Source of the DNA: Stenotrophomonas sp. 169
GTDB lineage: Bacteria > Pseudomonadota > Gammaproteobacteria > Xanthomonadales > Xanthomonadaceae
DNA: 64,000 nucleotides
Direction of reading: 5' to 3'
Assembly (NCBI RefSeq): GCF_014621775.1
Contig: NZ_CP061204.1
Location: 124,001 to 188,000 of the forward strand
Shown here: positions 36,846 to 45,746 of the stretch, in pieces
Layout of the letters: each line of letters begins with the position of its first letter
How positions within the stretch are numbered: position 1 is the first letter of the stretch
Made by a program: the position numbers and the translations under genes
The notes under the pieces: generated by a model
The model's input: only the letters and a program-made list of their open reading frames with translations
Told to the model about the DNA's origin: nothing
Databases searched by the model: none

Positions 36846-37901
36846 ATGACTGCTTCTTCTCCTGCGCCGGCTATCGACCAACTCGGCACGCCCCTCGCCT
36901 GGGCGGATGCCGAAGGTCGCATTACCGGTTGCAACCCGGCGTTTGCGCGTTGGCTGGGGGTCAGTGGTAGGAGGTTGATCGGCAAGCCACTGGTCGCGCT
37001 GGAGACGCAGGGCGAAGCGCTGGCGCATTTCCTGTCACGTGACGAGCGCGACAGCCTGCGCCTGCATCGTCTGGCACTGGGCATGCCGGGTGAGGGCGCA
37101 CGCTTTGCCGAAGGCTGGATGAGCCGCCTGGATGACGGCGGGTGGTTGCTGGAGGCGCATCCGGTGGATGAGTTCCCCGGTCTCGACCCGACCACCGCGC
37201 TGCCGAGCGCACTCAGCGCCGCCTTGAAAGGACTGGCCCACGAACTGCGCAACCCCTTGGCGGGATTGAAGGGTGCCGCGCAGCTGCTGGCGCGCCGGGT
37301 GCATCACCGGGATGCCGATGAGCGTGAACTGGTGGAGCTGATCGGCACGGAGATCGAGCGGCTGAACAGCCTGCTGGATCAACTGCTGTCACCCGTGCCG
37401 GCGGCGCCACACGCCGCACTGAACATCCATGCGGCGTTGGAACAGGTCCTGCGCCTGGCAGAAAGTGAAGCCGGCTGGGCAGTGCGCCTGCAGCGCGACT
37501 ACGACCCCAGCATCCCCGAGTTCAGTGGCGATGCCGATCGACTCAACCAGGCGGTGTGGAACCTGGTACGCAACGCCATGCAGGCGGGTGCCGGCGGCAT
37601 CACCCTGCGTACGCGCGTGGAGCATGGCGTGCGCATCGCCGAGCAGTTGCACCCGATGGCGCTGCGGCTGGAAATCGCCGACGACGGCCGGGGCGTACCG
37701 GAGGAGCTCGCCGAGCATCTGTTCCTGCCGCTGGTCAGCGGGCGTGCGGAAGGCACGGGCCTGGGCTTGGCACTGGCACAGCAGGTGGCACGCGAGCACC
37801 GCGGCACGCTTACCTATCGCTCGCGACCCGGGCATACCGTGTTTACGTTGCTGCTTCCGATCAGCACTCCTTCCTTACGCGAGGACGCCGCGCATGGCTG
37901 A
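36846..37901 (+). CDS. ntrB: Nitrogen regulation sensor kinase/phosphatase NtrB
   Basis: A 351-residue NtrB (GlnL) kinase, ATG 36846 (MTASSPAPAIDQLGTPLAWA). An N-terminal PAS domain (AEGRITGCNPAFARWLGVSG) is followed by the H-box LAHELRNPLAGLKGAAQLLA and the ATPase domain (N-box LNQAVWNLVRNAMQAGAGGI; G-boxes IADDGRGVPEEL and GRAEGTGLGLALAQQVAREH). It phosphorylates NtrC at low nitrogen and is turned into a phosphatase by PII. There is no Shine-Dalgarno sequence before this ATG or the in-frame ATG at 36828, and the NtrC operator ends one base before it. Its TGA overlaps ntrC by 8 bp. Confidence 0.94.
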   Translation: MTASSPAPAIDQLGTPLAWADAEGRITGCNPAFARWLGVSGRRLIGKPLVALETQGEALAHFLSRDERDSLRLHRLALGMPGEGARFAEGWMSRLDDGGWLLEAHPVDEFPGLDPTTALPSALSAALKGLAHELRNPLAGLKGAAQLLARRVHHRDADERELVELIGTEIERLNSLLDQLLSPVPAAPHAALNIHAALEQVLRLAESEAGWAVRLQRDYDPSIPEFSGDADRLNQAVWNLVRNAMQAGAGGITLRTRVEHGVRIAEQLHPMALRLEIADDGRGVPEELAEHLFLPLVSGRAEGTGLGLALAQQVAREHRGTLTYRSRPGHTVFTLLLPISTPSLREDAAHG

Positions 37902-39357
37902 TCTGCCTGACACCGCGCATGGCGGCCACCGCGTATGGGTGGTCGATGATGACCGTGCCGTGCGCTTTGTTCTCAGCACGGCCCTTCGCGATGCCGGCTA
38001 CCGCGTCGAAAGCTTCGACAGCGCCGCCGCCGCGCTCGACGCGTTGGACCGGCAAACGGTGCCTGCCCTGCTGTTCACCGACGTGCGCATGCCGGGCGAT
38101 GACGGCCTGGTGCTGCTGGATAAACTGAAAGCGGCGCACCCGCAGCTTCCGGTCATCGTCATGTCGGCGTATACCGATGTGGCCAGCACAGCGGGTGCAT
38201 TCCGCGGTGGCGCACACGAATTCCTCTCCAAGCCGTTCGATCTGGACGACGCCGTCGCGCTGGCCCGCCGTGTGCTGCCTGATGGCGAAGCCGAAGCCGA
38301 GTTGACCGACACGCCGTCGCCGGCCGATGCCGCTACCCGGGACCAGGCTCCGCAACTGGTGGGCGATACCCCGGCGATGCGCGCGCTGTTCCGTGCCATC
38401 GGCAAGCTGGCGCAGGCACCCTTGGCGGTCCTGATCACCGGCGAAACCGGCACCGGCAAGGAGCTGGTGGCGAGCGCGCTGCACCGTGAATCGCCACGGG
38501 CGGGTGCGCCCTTCGTGGCCCTGAACACGGCCGCCATTCCGGCCGAGCTGCTGGAAAGCGAGCTGTTCGGCCATGAAGCCGGTGCGTTCACCGGTGCCCA
38601 GCGCCGCCACATCGGCCGGTTCGAACAGGCCGACAAGGGCACGTTGTTCCTCGATGAAATCGGCGACATGCCGCTCGCCCTGCAGACCCGGCTGCTGCGC
38701 GTGCTGGCGGAGGGCGAGTTCTTCCGCGTAGGAGGGCGTGAGCTGATCCACGTCGATGTGCGGGTGGTGGCGGCGACCCACCAGGACCTTGAAGGGCTGG
38801 TCGCACAAGGGCGTTTCCGTGCCGATCTGTTGCACCGGCTGGATGTGGTGCGCTTGCAGCTGCCGCCTCTGCGCGAGCGTCGCGACGACATCGGGCAGTT
38901 GGCGATGACGTTCCTCGCGGCCGCCACGCACAAGCTGGAGGGTCCCCCCAAGCGGCTCACCGCAGCAGCACTGCAGGCGCTGCGCGAACATGAGTGGCCG
39001 GGCAACGTGCGTGAGCTGGAGAACGTGTGCTGGCGCATGGCGGCGCTGGCGGCGAGCGACACGATCGGCGTGGCCGACGTGGAGATGGCCGTGAACCGGG
39101 GCGGCACGCGCAGCGCTGCGCGCCCGGCGGTCACCGATCCAGGCCAATGGGAAGTGCTGTTGTCGCAATGGGCCAAACAGCGTCTGGCCGAGGGCGCTGA
39201 GGGCCTGCATGCCCAGGTGCGCGAGCGTGTCGACCATGCCTTGCTGGACGCCGCATTGCAGCTCACTCACGGCCGCCGCGCCGAAGCCGCAGCCCGATTG
39301 GGCTTGGGCCGGAACACATTGACCCGCAAGCTGGGTGCCGGCCGCCGCCGCAGCTGA
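37894..39357 (+). CDS. ntrC: Nitrogen regulator NtrC, sigma-54 enhancer-binding response regulator
   Basis: A 487-residue NtrC (GlnG). Receiver 1-130 (VWVVDDDRAVRFVLS; acceptor Asp63 in FTDVRMPGDDG; Lys in LSKPFD), AAA+ domain with Walker A GETGTGKE from residue 183, sigma-54 contact loop GAFTGA (FGHEAGAFTGAQRRHIGRFE), Walker B GTLFLDEIGDMP and R-finger region, then a C-terminal Fis-type helix-turn-helix (GRRAEAAARLGLGRNTLTRK). Phosphorylated by NtrB, it activates sigma-54 promoters. The glnA promoter at 26917 and the two palindromes in this window are the obvious targets. ATG at 37894 overlaps the ntrB stop by 8 bp. Confidence 0.96.
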   Translation: MADLPDTAHGGHRVWVVDDDRAVRFVLSTALRDAGYRVESFDSAAAALDALDRQTVPALLFTDVRMPGDDGLVLLDKLKAAHPQLPVIVMSAYTDVASTAGAFRGGAHEFLSKPFDLDDAVALARRVLPDGEAEAELTDTPSPADAATRDQAPQLVGDTPAMRALFRAIGKLAQAPLAVLITGETGTGKELVASALHRESPRAGAPFVALNTAAIPAELLESELFGHEAGAFTGAQRRHIGRFEQADKGTLFLDEIGDMPLALQTRLLRVLAEGEFFRVGGRELIHVDVRVVAATHQDLEGLVAQGRFRADLLHRLDVVRLQLPPLRERRDDIGQLAMTFLAAATHKLEGPPKRLTAAALQALREHEWPGNVRELENVCWRMAALAASDTIGVADVEMAVNRGGTRSAARPAVTDPGQWEVLLSQWAKQRLAEGAEGLHAQVRERVDHALLDAALQLTHGRRAEAAARLGLGRNTLTRKLGAGRRRS

Positions 39358-39448
39358 CCTCATTTTTCCGTCCCTGCGCGTCCGCACGACGTGGCGTTGA
39401 TGCGCCATGGACAGGGATGCCCGTAACGTGCCCAGCAAGGAGTCCACC

Positions 39449-40018
39449 ATGACCTCAATCCGTTTGATCCTGCCGGCTGCGGCTGGCCTGTTCCTCGCAG
39501 CCTGCGGCACCACGCCGTCCCCGCCTCCCGCGCCGCCCGTGGCCGTCAGCGTGGTCAGCACGGCGCAGATGGCCGAGAGCAATCTGTCACCGGCCTCCGC
39601 CAGCATCGTCAGCGGCCGCTTGGCCCTGGTGCCGGAAGCGGGCGGCGTGCATGTCACCGGCATGATCGGCGGGCTGCAGCCGTTGCAGCAGCCTGGCTTC
39701 CACGTACACGAGCGTGGCGATTGCAGCGCCGTGGATGCCAGCAGCGCCGGCAATCATTTCAACCCAACCCAGCAGCCGCACGGCGCACCGGGCACGGGGC
39801 CGCATCACCTTGGCGACATGCCGAACCTGCGCGCCGATGCGCAGGGACGTGCCAACGTCGACATCCATCTGCGAGGCGTCACCCTGGGGGGAGGCGCTGC
39901 CAATGACATCGGCGGACGTGCCCTCATCGTGCACGCCCAGCCCGACGACCATCGCAGCCAGCCGGCCGGCAATGCCGGCGCCCGTATCGCCTGCGGCATC
40001 ATCCGCATCACGAAGTAG
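39449..40018 (+). CDS. sodC: Cu/Zn superoxide dismutase lipoprotein (first of tandem pair)
   Basis: A 189-residue SodC-type protein, ATG 39449 after AAGGAGTCCACC. The signal MTSIRLILPAAAGLFLAACG ends in a lipobox. All copper and zinc ligands are visible: GFHVHERGDC, GNHFNPTQQPHG, HHLGDMPN and RALIVHAQPDDH, along with the disulphide cysteines (GDC and ARIACGIIRI). It dismutates superoxide in the periplasm or at a membrane surface. The second sodC copy starts 45 bp downstream and is clearly paralogous. Confidence 0.93.
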   Translation: MTSIRLILPAAAGLFLAACGTTPSPPPAPPVAVSVVSTAQMAESNLSPASASIVSGRLALVPEAGGVHVTGMIGGLQPLQQPGFHVHERGDCSAVDASSAGNHFNPTQQPHGAPGTGPHHLGDMPNLRADAQGRANVDIHLRGVTLGGGAANDIGGRALIVHAQPDDHRSQPAGNAGARIACGIIRITK

Positions 40019-40063
40019 GACTTCGCTGCAGGTTTCGTACTCACCTATCTGGAGAACCACCCG

Positions 40064-40690
40064 ATGCGCCTGATCCATACCTCGATGTTCGTCGCGCTGG
40101 CCGCGTTTGGCCTGACCGCCTGCAACAAGCAGCCCGACAGTGCCACCGACAGCATGGCGCCGGCCACCCCTGCCGAAGCCACCGCCACCACCACGCCTGC
40201 TGAAGCACCGCCGCCGATGATGGAAGCCGCCGCGGCGGCCACTGCCGTTGCCGACCTGGCGCCGACGCAGGGCAATGAAACCAAAGGCTCGGTCAGCTTC
40301 AAGGTGGTGGACGGGCGCGTGCACGTCACCGGCCAGGTCAGCGGCCTGAAGCCGGGCAGCGAGCACGGCTTCCACATCCATGAAAAGGGCGATTGCAGCG
40401 CACCGGACGGCGCCAGCGCCGGCGGCCACTTCAATCCCGGCACGCAGGATCACGGCAGCGTGGCCAGCGATCCGCATCACGGCGGCGACATGCCGAACAT
40501 CAAAGCCAACGCCGAAGGCATCGCCACCATCGACGCACCGGTGTCGACCAACGTCAACATCGGCAAGGGGGATGGCTTTGACATCATCGGCCGCGGCCTG
40601 ATCGTCCACGCCGATGCAGACGACTACAAGACCCAGCCCACCGGCAACGCCGGCGCCCGCCTGGCCTGCGCAGTCATCAAGGCGCAGTAA
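40064..40690 (+). CDS. sodC: Cu/Zn superoxide dismutase lipoprotein (second of tandem pair)
   Basis: A 208-residue SodC paralogue, MRLIHTSMFVALAAFGLTAC, lipobox LTAC. An acidic/Ala/Thr/Pro linker (about residues 25-65) precedes the catalytic domain. Metal ligands are complete: GFHIHEKGDC, GGHFNPGTQDHG, HHGGDMPN and GLIVHADADDY. The two copies differ mostly in the linker and in the loop before the last His (GDGFDIIGRG here, GGAANDIGGR in copy 1). GGAG precedes the ATG at moderate distance. A strong terminator follows, closing the pair. Confidence 0.94.
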   Translation: MRLIHTSMFVALAAFGLTACNKQPDSATDSMAPATPAEATATTTPAEAPPPMMEAAAAATAVADLAPTQGNETKGSVSFKVVDGRVHVTGQVSGLKPGSEHGFHIHEKGDCSAPDGASAGGHFNPGTQDHGSVASDPHHGGDMPNIKANAEGIATIDAPVSTNVNIGKGDGFDIIGRGLIVHADADDYKTQPTGNAGARLACAVIKAQ

Positions 40691-40722
40691 GCCTCTCGTA
40701 ACAACGCAGCAACCCGAAAAAA

Positions 40723-40752
40723 GGAACGCCGGCGAAAGCCGGCGTTCCTTTT
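40723..40752. terminator. Strong, probably bidirectional terminator after sodC
   Basis: GGAACGCCGGC (40723-40733), loop GAAA, and GCCGGCGTTCC (40738-40748) form a perfect 11-bp stem with a stable tetraloop, followed by TTTT and preceded by AAAAAA (40717-40722). It can stop the sodC transcript and anything arriving on the minus strand from the 295-residue gene. Confidence 0.9.
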
Positions 40753-40802
40753 CTGCTCCTGCTCTTCCTGCCCTACCGCGTGCGCAGCCAGCCAACTGAC
40801 AG

Positions 40803-40906
40803 GAGGCGGTGGGCATGCCATTGCAGGACCTTGTGAGGCAGGAGCCGAACATGAGCCCCCATGGACGGGTTCACGGCGTGTCCTGCAATGGCATGCCCAC
40901 CGCCTC
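40803..40906. repeat. 27-bp perfect inverted repeat with 50-base loop
   Basis: The arm at 40803-40829 (starting GAGGCGGTGGGCATGCC) is the exact reverse complement of 40880-40906 (ending GCATGCCCACCGCCTC). The 50-base loop includes GAGCCCCCATGGACGGG and TTCACGGCG, which look like part of a dispersed Xanthomonadaceae repeat family. There is no coding potential. It stands between the sodC terminator and the convergent 295-residue gene. Confidence 0.88.
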
Positions 40907-40941
40907 ATCCACTGAGAACGAGGCGCGAGCACGCAAAAAAA

Positions 40942-41829
40942 CTAACGTTCCAACAGCGCCCGCGCGTCCTGGCCTGCCTCGCAGTGCACGAACAGCACCG
41001 GCACGCCGTGGGCTTCCAGCACCGCCGCCATCTGCCGCTGGCGCATCAGGTACTGCTCATAGATACCCTTCAGCCGCTCGCAGTCGTTCTTGCCGTGCGA
41101 ATAGTGCGCGCACCACCCGGCCGGATCGAACAACGCCATGCGTGCCTCGCCGTGGGTATAGCGCAGCAGCGGCTCCGGCGCGGCGTCCAGCCACTCATCG
41201 GTGCCTGCCTCCATGATCGCCGTTTCGATCAACGGCCACAGGGCAGCCAGTCCCTGGTTGTCGTACTGCATCGACATCATCGCCGCCAGGTCATTCACGG
41301 TGAAATAGCGCGCGTGTTCCACGCGGGCACCAAACGCCTTCTGTGCCAGCAACGCGGTATCGGCGTGTGCCATGCCTTCCGCCAGCAGCAGCGTTTCCAG
41401 CGCATCGGACACGGCGGCCGTCGCCGCCGCATCGCTGCCCGTCAGCAGGAACGGCACCACCCGCAGTCCACCCCCCTTCAAGGAGGGATCCGCCTGGAAA
41501 GGCAGTGGCACGTCGCCGCTTGCATCCGCGCCGAACGCCAGCAGGCGCGGGCCCTCGCTGCGGCCGGGTGCGCGCATCTGCAGTTCTTCCAGGCGCCGAT
41601 GGATCGGCCAGCCCGGGCGCAGCACTTCGGCGGGATCGAAATGGGCGGCGGCAAACACCAGGTCCAGTTCACTGGCCTGTGGCACCAGCTTGGCCAGATC
41701 GCGACCTACGCGCTCGGCCAGTTCACCGGATTGTTCGGCGGTGAGTGCGGCGTGGCGGGGCGACTCGCCATCGGCGAGCTCAAGGGCGAGCACGCCGAGG
41801 GCGTTCATGCCGGGGTTGGTTTTGCTCAT
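40942..41829 (-). CDS. Conserved protein of unknown function (295 aa)
   Basis: I do not recognise a named family. The protein, MSKTNPGMNALGVLALELAD, is 295 residues, soluble, without signal peptide or membrane segment. Features are LVPQASELDLVFAAAHFDPA, AEVLRPGWPIHRRLEELQMR, and a C-terminal LRYTHGEARMALFDPAGWCAHYSHGK, with several His and Cys residues late in the chain. Codon use is normal for the genome. It is divergent from the thiolase gene (about 100 bp between starts) and faces the sodC terminator. The window gives no firm clue to function. Confidence 0.72.
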   Translation of the reverse strand: MSKTNPGMNALGVLALELADGESPRHAALTAEQSGELAERVGRDLAKLVPQASELDLVFAAAHFDPAEVLRPGWPIHRRLEELQMRAPGRSEGPRLLAFGADASGDVPLPFQADPSLKGGGLRVVPFLLTGSDAAATAAVSDALETLLLAEGMAHADTALLAQKAFGARVEHARYFTVNDLAAMMSMQYDNQGLAALWPLIETAIMEAGTDEWLDAAPEPLLRYTHGEARMALFDPAGWCAHYSHGKNDCERLKGIYEQYLMRQRQMAAVLEAHGVPVLFVHCEAGQDARALLER

Positions 41830-41937
41830 GGTTTCACGGTTGGCCCATCACAGGGCGGCAGCTACACTTGGGACCATTATGCCTGCGCCTTCGTGCAGGC
41901 CATGTTGCAGACACCCTATCCCATGCCAGGTATGTCC

Positions 41938-43218
41938 ATGCCCAACGCCCGACCCGTCGCCATCCTCGGTGGCGTCCGTATTCCGTTCTGCCGCCAGAAC
42001 ACCGCGTATTCGGACGTCGGCAACCTCGGCATGTCCGTACGTACGCTCGGCGCCCTGGTCGAACGGTTCGGCCTGCACGGCCAACAGCTCGGCGAAGTAG
42101 CAATGGGAGCGGTGATCAAGCACTCCAGTGACTGGAACCTGGGCCGCGAGGCCGCGCTTTCGTCCGGACTGTCCCCGCTCACCCCCGGCATCACCATGCA
42201 GCGTGCGTGCGGCACCTCGCTGGACACCATCATTGCGGTGGCCAACAAGATCGCCCTCGGGCAGATCGAGTCCGGCATCGGCGGCGGTTCCGATACCACC
42301 TCGGATGTGCCGATCGTCTATGGCAAGAAGCTGCGTGCACGCCTGCTGGCTGCCAACCGTGCCAAAAGCACCGGCGACAAGCTGCGTGCCTTGACCAGCG
42401 GTTTCAAGCTCAGTGAACTGAAGCCCGAGTTTCCCGGTGTGGCCGAGCCGCGCACCGGCAAGAGCATGGGCGACCACTGCGAAGACATGGCCAAGGAATG
42501 GAACATCTCGCGCGATTCGCAGGATGAGTGGGCCGTGTCGTCGCACAAGAAGCTGGCGGCCGCGTACGAACGCGGCTTCTTCACCGATCTGATCGCGCCG
42601 TTCCGCGGCGTGGAGCGCGACAACATCCTGCGTGCCGATACGTCACTGGAAAAGCTGGCTACGCTGAAGCCTGCCTTCGACCGCGTGTCCGGCCGTGGCA
42701 CGCTGACCGCCGCCAATTCGACGCCGCTGACCGATGGCGCATCTGCCGTATTGCTGGCGAGCGAAGAGTGGGCGCGCGCGCATGGCCACACGCCGTTGGC
42801 CTACCTGCGCGATTCGCAGGTGGCCGCCGTGGATTTCGTGCACGGCGAAGGACTGTTGATGGCCCCGACCGTGGCCGTGCCGGAAATGCTGAAGCGCAAT
42901 GGCCTGACCTTGCAGGACTTCGATATCTACGAAATCCATGAAGCGTTCGCCGCCCAGGTGCTGTGCACGCTGCGCGCTTGGGAGAGCGAGGATTACTGCC
43001 GGAATCGCCTGGGCCTGGATGCCCCGCTGGGTCGCATCGACCCGGAGAAGATCAACCCGTTGGGTTCTTCGCTGGCGACGGGCCATCCGTTTGCCGCCAC
43101 CGGTGCCCGCGTGATCGCCACGGCAGCCAAGCAGCTCGCCGAACGCGGCGGTGGCCGCGCGTTGGTATCGATCTGCACCGCCGGCGGCATGGGCGTGGTG
43201 GCGATCGTCGAACGCTGA
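41938..43218 (+). CDS. Acetyl-CoA C-acyltransferase (thiolase, FadI-like)
   Basis: A 426-residue thiolase. ATGs occur in frame at 41923, 41932 and 41938; AGG seven bases before 41938 favours MPNARPVAILGG. The catalytic set is complete: Cys91 in MQRACGTSLD, the EIHEAFAAQV block, GHPFAATGAR with the active His, and Cys413 in SICTAGGMG. The length, the QRACGTSLD nucleophile motif and the internal KSMGDHCEDMAKEW segment are closest to FadI of anaerobic-type beta-oxidation, though acetoacetyl-CoA thiolase is possible. No fadJ/fadB partner is adjacent. A REP pair follows the stop. Confidence 0.88.
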   Translation: MPNARPVAILGGVRIPFCRQNTAYSDVGNLGMSVRTLGALVERFGLHGQQLGEVAMGAVIKHSSDWNLGREAALSSGLSPLTPGITMQRACGTSLDTIIAVANKIALGQIESGIGGGSDTTSDVPIVYGKKLRARLLAANRAKSTGDKLRALTSGFKLSELKPEFPGVAEPRTGKSMGDHCEDMAKEWNISRDSQDEWAVSSHKKLAAAYERGFFTDLIAPFRGVERDNILRADTSLEKLATLKPAFDRVSGRGTLTAANSTPLTDGASAVLLASEEWARAHGHTPLAYLRDSQVAAVDFVHGEGLLMAPTVAVPEMLKRNGLTLQDFDIYEIHEAFAAQVLCTLRAWESEDYCRNRLGLDAPLGRIDPEKINPLGSSLATGHPFAATGARVIATAAKQLAERGGGRALVSICTAGGMGVVAIVER

Positions 43219-43233
43219 CCAGCTGACCGGGTG

Positions 43234-43307
43234 GTAGCGCCGAGCCATGCTCGGCGAGCGCAGCGGCAGCGCGATCCAGCATTCCGCCGAGCATGGCTCG
43301 GCGCTAC
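43234..43307. repeat. REP/SMAG inverted pair
   Basis: GTAGCGCCGAGCCATGCTCG starts at 43234 and its inverse, ending GGCTCGGCGCTAC, closes at 43307; the 28 bases between are GC-rich. Together they can form a long cruciform between the convergent thiolase and hemY genes. Confidence 0.88.
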
Positions 43308-43343
43308 CAAGGGTCTGTGCGAGGGTAGGGGTCTGCGCGCGGG

Positions 43344-44645
43344 TCAGGGAACGCGCGGGAACCCGTTTTCGTCGCGTGGTTCGCGGGCGTCGTACACCGG
43401 CGGTACCGGAGTCATGACCTGCTCTTCCACGGTGGCACGCGGCGCGCTTGCCAGCGCGTCGGTACGCACCAGGGCGACGCTGTCTTCGCCACGCTGCTCA
43501 CGCAGCGCATTGGTCAGGCACTGAGCCGCCAGCTGCGGTTCGCCACGGGCCAGCAGTGAGGCACCCAGTGCTTCCCATGCCGACGCCCCAGCACCGCCCG
43601 CAATCGCTTCGTGCAGCAGCACTTCGGCTTCTTCATGGCGACCCTGTGCCAAGGCGACGCGACCCTGTGCCAGCAGCAGCGCAGACGAATCGCCGTGGGT
43701 CCGGCGCCAGCGCACCAGGTTGGCGTCACGCGTGGCCAGGCGTGATGCCGGCAGTACGCCATACAGTTCCACCAGCTCATCGCTCCAACGCTGGTCCAGC
43801 GCCTGTTCCAACGCGAGCAATGCAGGCTCATCCCAATCCAGCGCCACGGCGCGGGCGGCATACGCCGACACCACCGCCGGATCCGAGCGCAGCGTCTTCG
43901 GCATGGTTTCCCACTGTGCAGCAAGCGCGTTCACATCCGGCGCTTCCAGCAACGCCTGCGCGGCGAGTCGGGCTTCCAGCGTGGTCAATGCATCGGCGGG
44001 CAGCACCTTGCTCTGGCGCAGCGCACCCAGTTGGCCATACGCCTCATGCGCCCGCCCGGCACGCGCCAGCGCTTCGCTGCGCAGCCACAGGCCGCGCGGC
44101 GGCAGCGGCTGCAGGTTGGCCGCATCCAGCGTGTTGATCGCATCCACCGGCAGGTCATCGGCCAGCTGTTGCTCTGCGCGCAGCAGGGCCTGGCTGGTCG
44201 CATCGGTCGTCGCCAGACGCTGCAGGTAAGCCTGGCTGGTCACATCGTCGCCGCGCGCACGCGCGCTGCGTGCCGCATTGGTCAGCGCAATGGCGGTCAC
44301 CTCTTCATCCTGCGCGGCGCCGTCGAGCAGCTTCTCAGCACGTTGCCACTGGCCATGTTCATAGGCCTGCAGGCCATCGACCAGACGCACGCGCCCCTGC
44401 TTGCGGCGATAGCGGCCCCAAGCGCGGAACGGTGAGGCGATCAGGCTCCACAGCAGCCACAGCACCAGCAGCACCACCAGGGTCAGCAACACCACCTGCG
44501 GCAGCGTGCTGCGGTAGTCGGTGCCGCCATGACGGAAGATCACTTCGCCGTACTGGCGGAGGTCATTGGCACCCAGCCACTGGGCGCCGATCACGCCCAC
44601 CGCCACGGCCAACAACAGCACGATCAAGGATTGCAACGGCTTCAT
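43344..44645 (-). CDS. hemY: HemY-type TPR membrane protein
   Basis: A 433-residue HemY, MKPLQSLIVLLLAVAVGVIG, with two N-terminal membrane segments (residues 5-25 and about 48-68) joined by the GANDLRQYGEVIFRHGGTDY loop, then TPR-like helices in the cytoplasm or periplasm. This is the E. coli HemY family linked to haem/porphyrin synthesis, not the Bacillus protoporphyrinogen oxidase of the same name. Its ATG overlaps the hemX stop by four bases (ATGA), so it is translated together with hemX. Confidence 0.9.
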   Translation of the reverse strand: MKPLQSLIVLLLAVAVGVIGAQWLGANDLRQYGEVIFRHGGTDYRSTLPQVVLLTLVVLLVLWLLWSLIASPFRAWGRYRRKQGRVRLVDGLQAYEHGQWQRAEKLLDGAAQDEEVTAIALTNAARSARARGDDVTSQAYLQRLATTDATSQALLRAEQQLADDLPVDAINTLDAANLQPLPPRGLWLRSEALARAGRAHEAYGQLGALRQSKVLPADALTTLEARLAAQALLEAPDVNALAAQWETMPKTLRSDPAVVSAYAARAVALDWDEPALLALEQALDQRWSDELVELYGVLPASRLATRDANLVRWRRTHGDSSALLLAQGRVALAQGRHEEAEVLLHEAIAGGAGASAWEALGASLLARGEPQLAAQCLTNALREQRGEDSVALVRTDALASAPRATVEEQVMTPVPPVYDAREPRDENGFPRVP

Positions 44646-45640
44646 AACGGGGTCTCTCCATCTCGCAAAGTGCGCAGTTGCTGCAGGGTGCTGCCCAGTT
44701 CCGGCGCGTCCAGGCGCAGCGGCGCCGAGCGCAATGCAGTGAGTTCAGCACGCTGCCTGCGCAGGGCCGGTGAATCTGGCCAGAGCGCGGTCATCCCGCG
44801 TTCAATCCGGTCCAACGCCTGCCGCAACGCGGGGCGATCCCCGCGCTCGACGGCAGCGCGGGCAAGGGTCAATTCCAGCTGCAGCGCATCGGCAGCGACC
44901 GCACGGTCGGCAGCGGTCAACGGGCCGTTGACCGCGCTGGGCGTTATTTCGACGAAGGCGGCCAAGGCGATCTGCCACCACGGCCGTGCATCGCCCGTCG
45001 CCGTGCCACTGGCCTGCGTCGCCGCCCCGTGCACCGGCAGGGTCTGCATGGCCTCTGCCAGCGAGGCCAACCGCAGGCGGGCCTGCGCGCGCGGGCCGGT
45101 ACCCAGCGCGTCCAACGCATTGCGCTCCTGCATCAGGGCCTGGCGAAGGTTCAGAGCGTCCGCAGAAGGCAGGTCATCCAGTTGCGCCGCCGCCAGCGCG
45201 TACAGCCGACGGGCACCGTCGAGATCATCGGCCGCGTCCAGCCGTTGCGCGGCCTGGGTGAGCAGCAGCTCGGCCTCGTCACGGTGCAGGGCCTGGCTGT
45301 CCTGGCGGGTCGTTTCCGCCAGCCGCGCCAGGTTTTCCTCGAGCAGCGCACTGCGCTGGCCGAGTCCCAGGACCTCATCGCGCAGCACGCGGTTGGCACT
45401 GGCCGCATCCTGCAGGCGCGCGCTGGTGGCGCGCTGATCGCGACGCAGCGCCTCGACCGTATCCAGCAGACCCTGCAGGCGCACCGCGTCGGCCTGCGAC
45501 TGCAGACGCGCCCGTTCCTGCCCTTGCTGCCAGGCATGCCAGCCCCAGCCGCTCGCGGCGACGAGCAGCAGCACGATGATCAGCGGAGCGATCCAGCGCA
45601 GCGCGCGGCGCGGGGGAAGCGGAGTGGGGGTTTCGTTCAT
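44642..45640 (-). CDS. hemX: HemX-type membrane protein (uroporphyrinogen-III C-methyltransferase-like annotation)
   Basis: A 332-residue HemX, MNETPTPLPPRRALRWIAPL, with one N-terminal membrane helix (IAPLIIVLLLVAASGWGWHA) and a long coiled-coil/helical periplasmic part (LLDTVEALRRDQRATSARLQ; HRDEAELLLTQAAQRLDAAD). HemX is often labelled a uroporphyrinogen methyltransferase, but it has no methyltransferase motif; its role beside hemD is unclear. hemD lies 222 bp upstream on the same strand, the gap filled with SMAG elements; hemY overlaps downstream. Confidence 0.88.
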   Translation of the reverse strand: MNETPTPLPPRRALRWIAPLIIVLLLVAASGWGWHAWQQGQERARLQSQADAVRLQGLLDTVEALRRDQRATSARLQDAASANRVLRDEVLGLGQRSALLEENLARLAETTRQDSQALHRDEAELLLTQAAQRLDAADDLDGARRLYALAAAQLDDLPSADALNLRQALMQERNALDALGTGPRAQARLRLASLAEAMQTLPVHGAATQASGTATGDARPWWQIALAAFVEITPSAVNGPLTAADRAVAADALQLELTLARAAVERGDRPALRQALDRIERGMTALWPDSPALRRQRAELTALRSAPLRLDAPELGSTLQQLRTLRDGETPL

Positions 45641-45746
45641 GCACGGCGTCTCAAACGGCCGCGTCGACCAACACGGTACGCGGCGCAGCGCACAGCATCA
45701 CCGTTGCACGCAGAAGCAGCAAGCGGCCCGCCTCCGCCGCAGCCCG

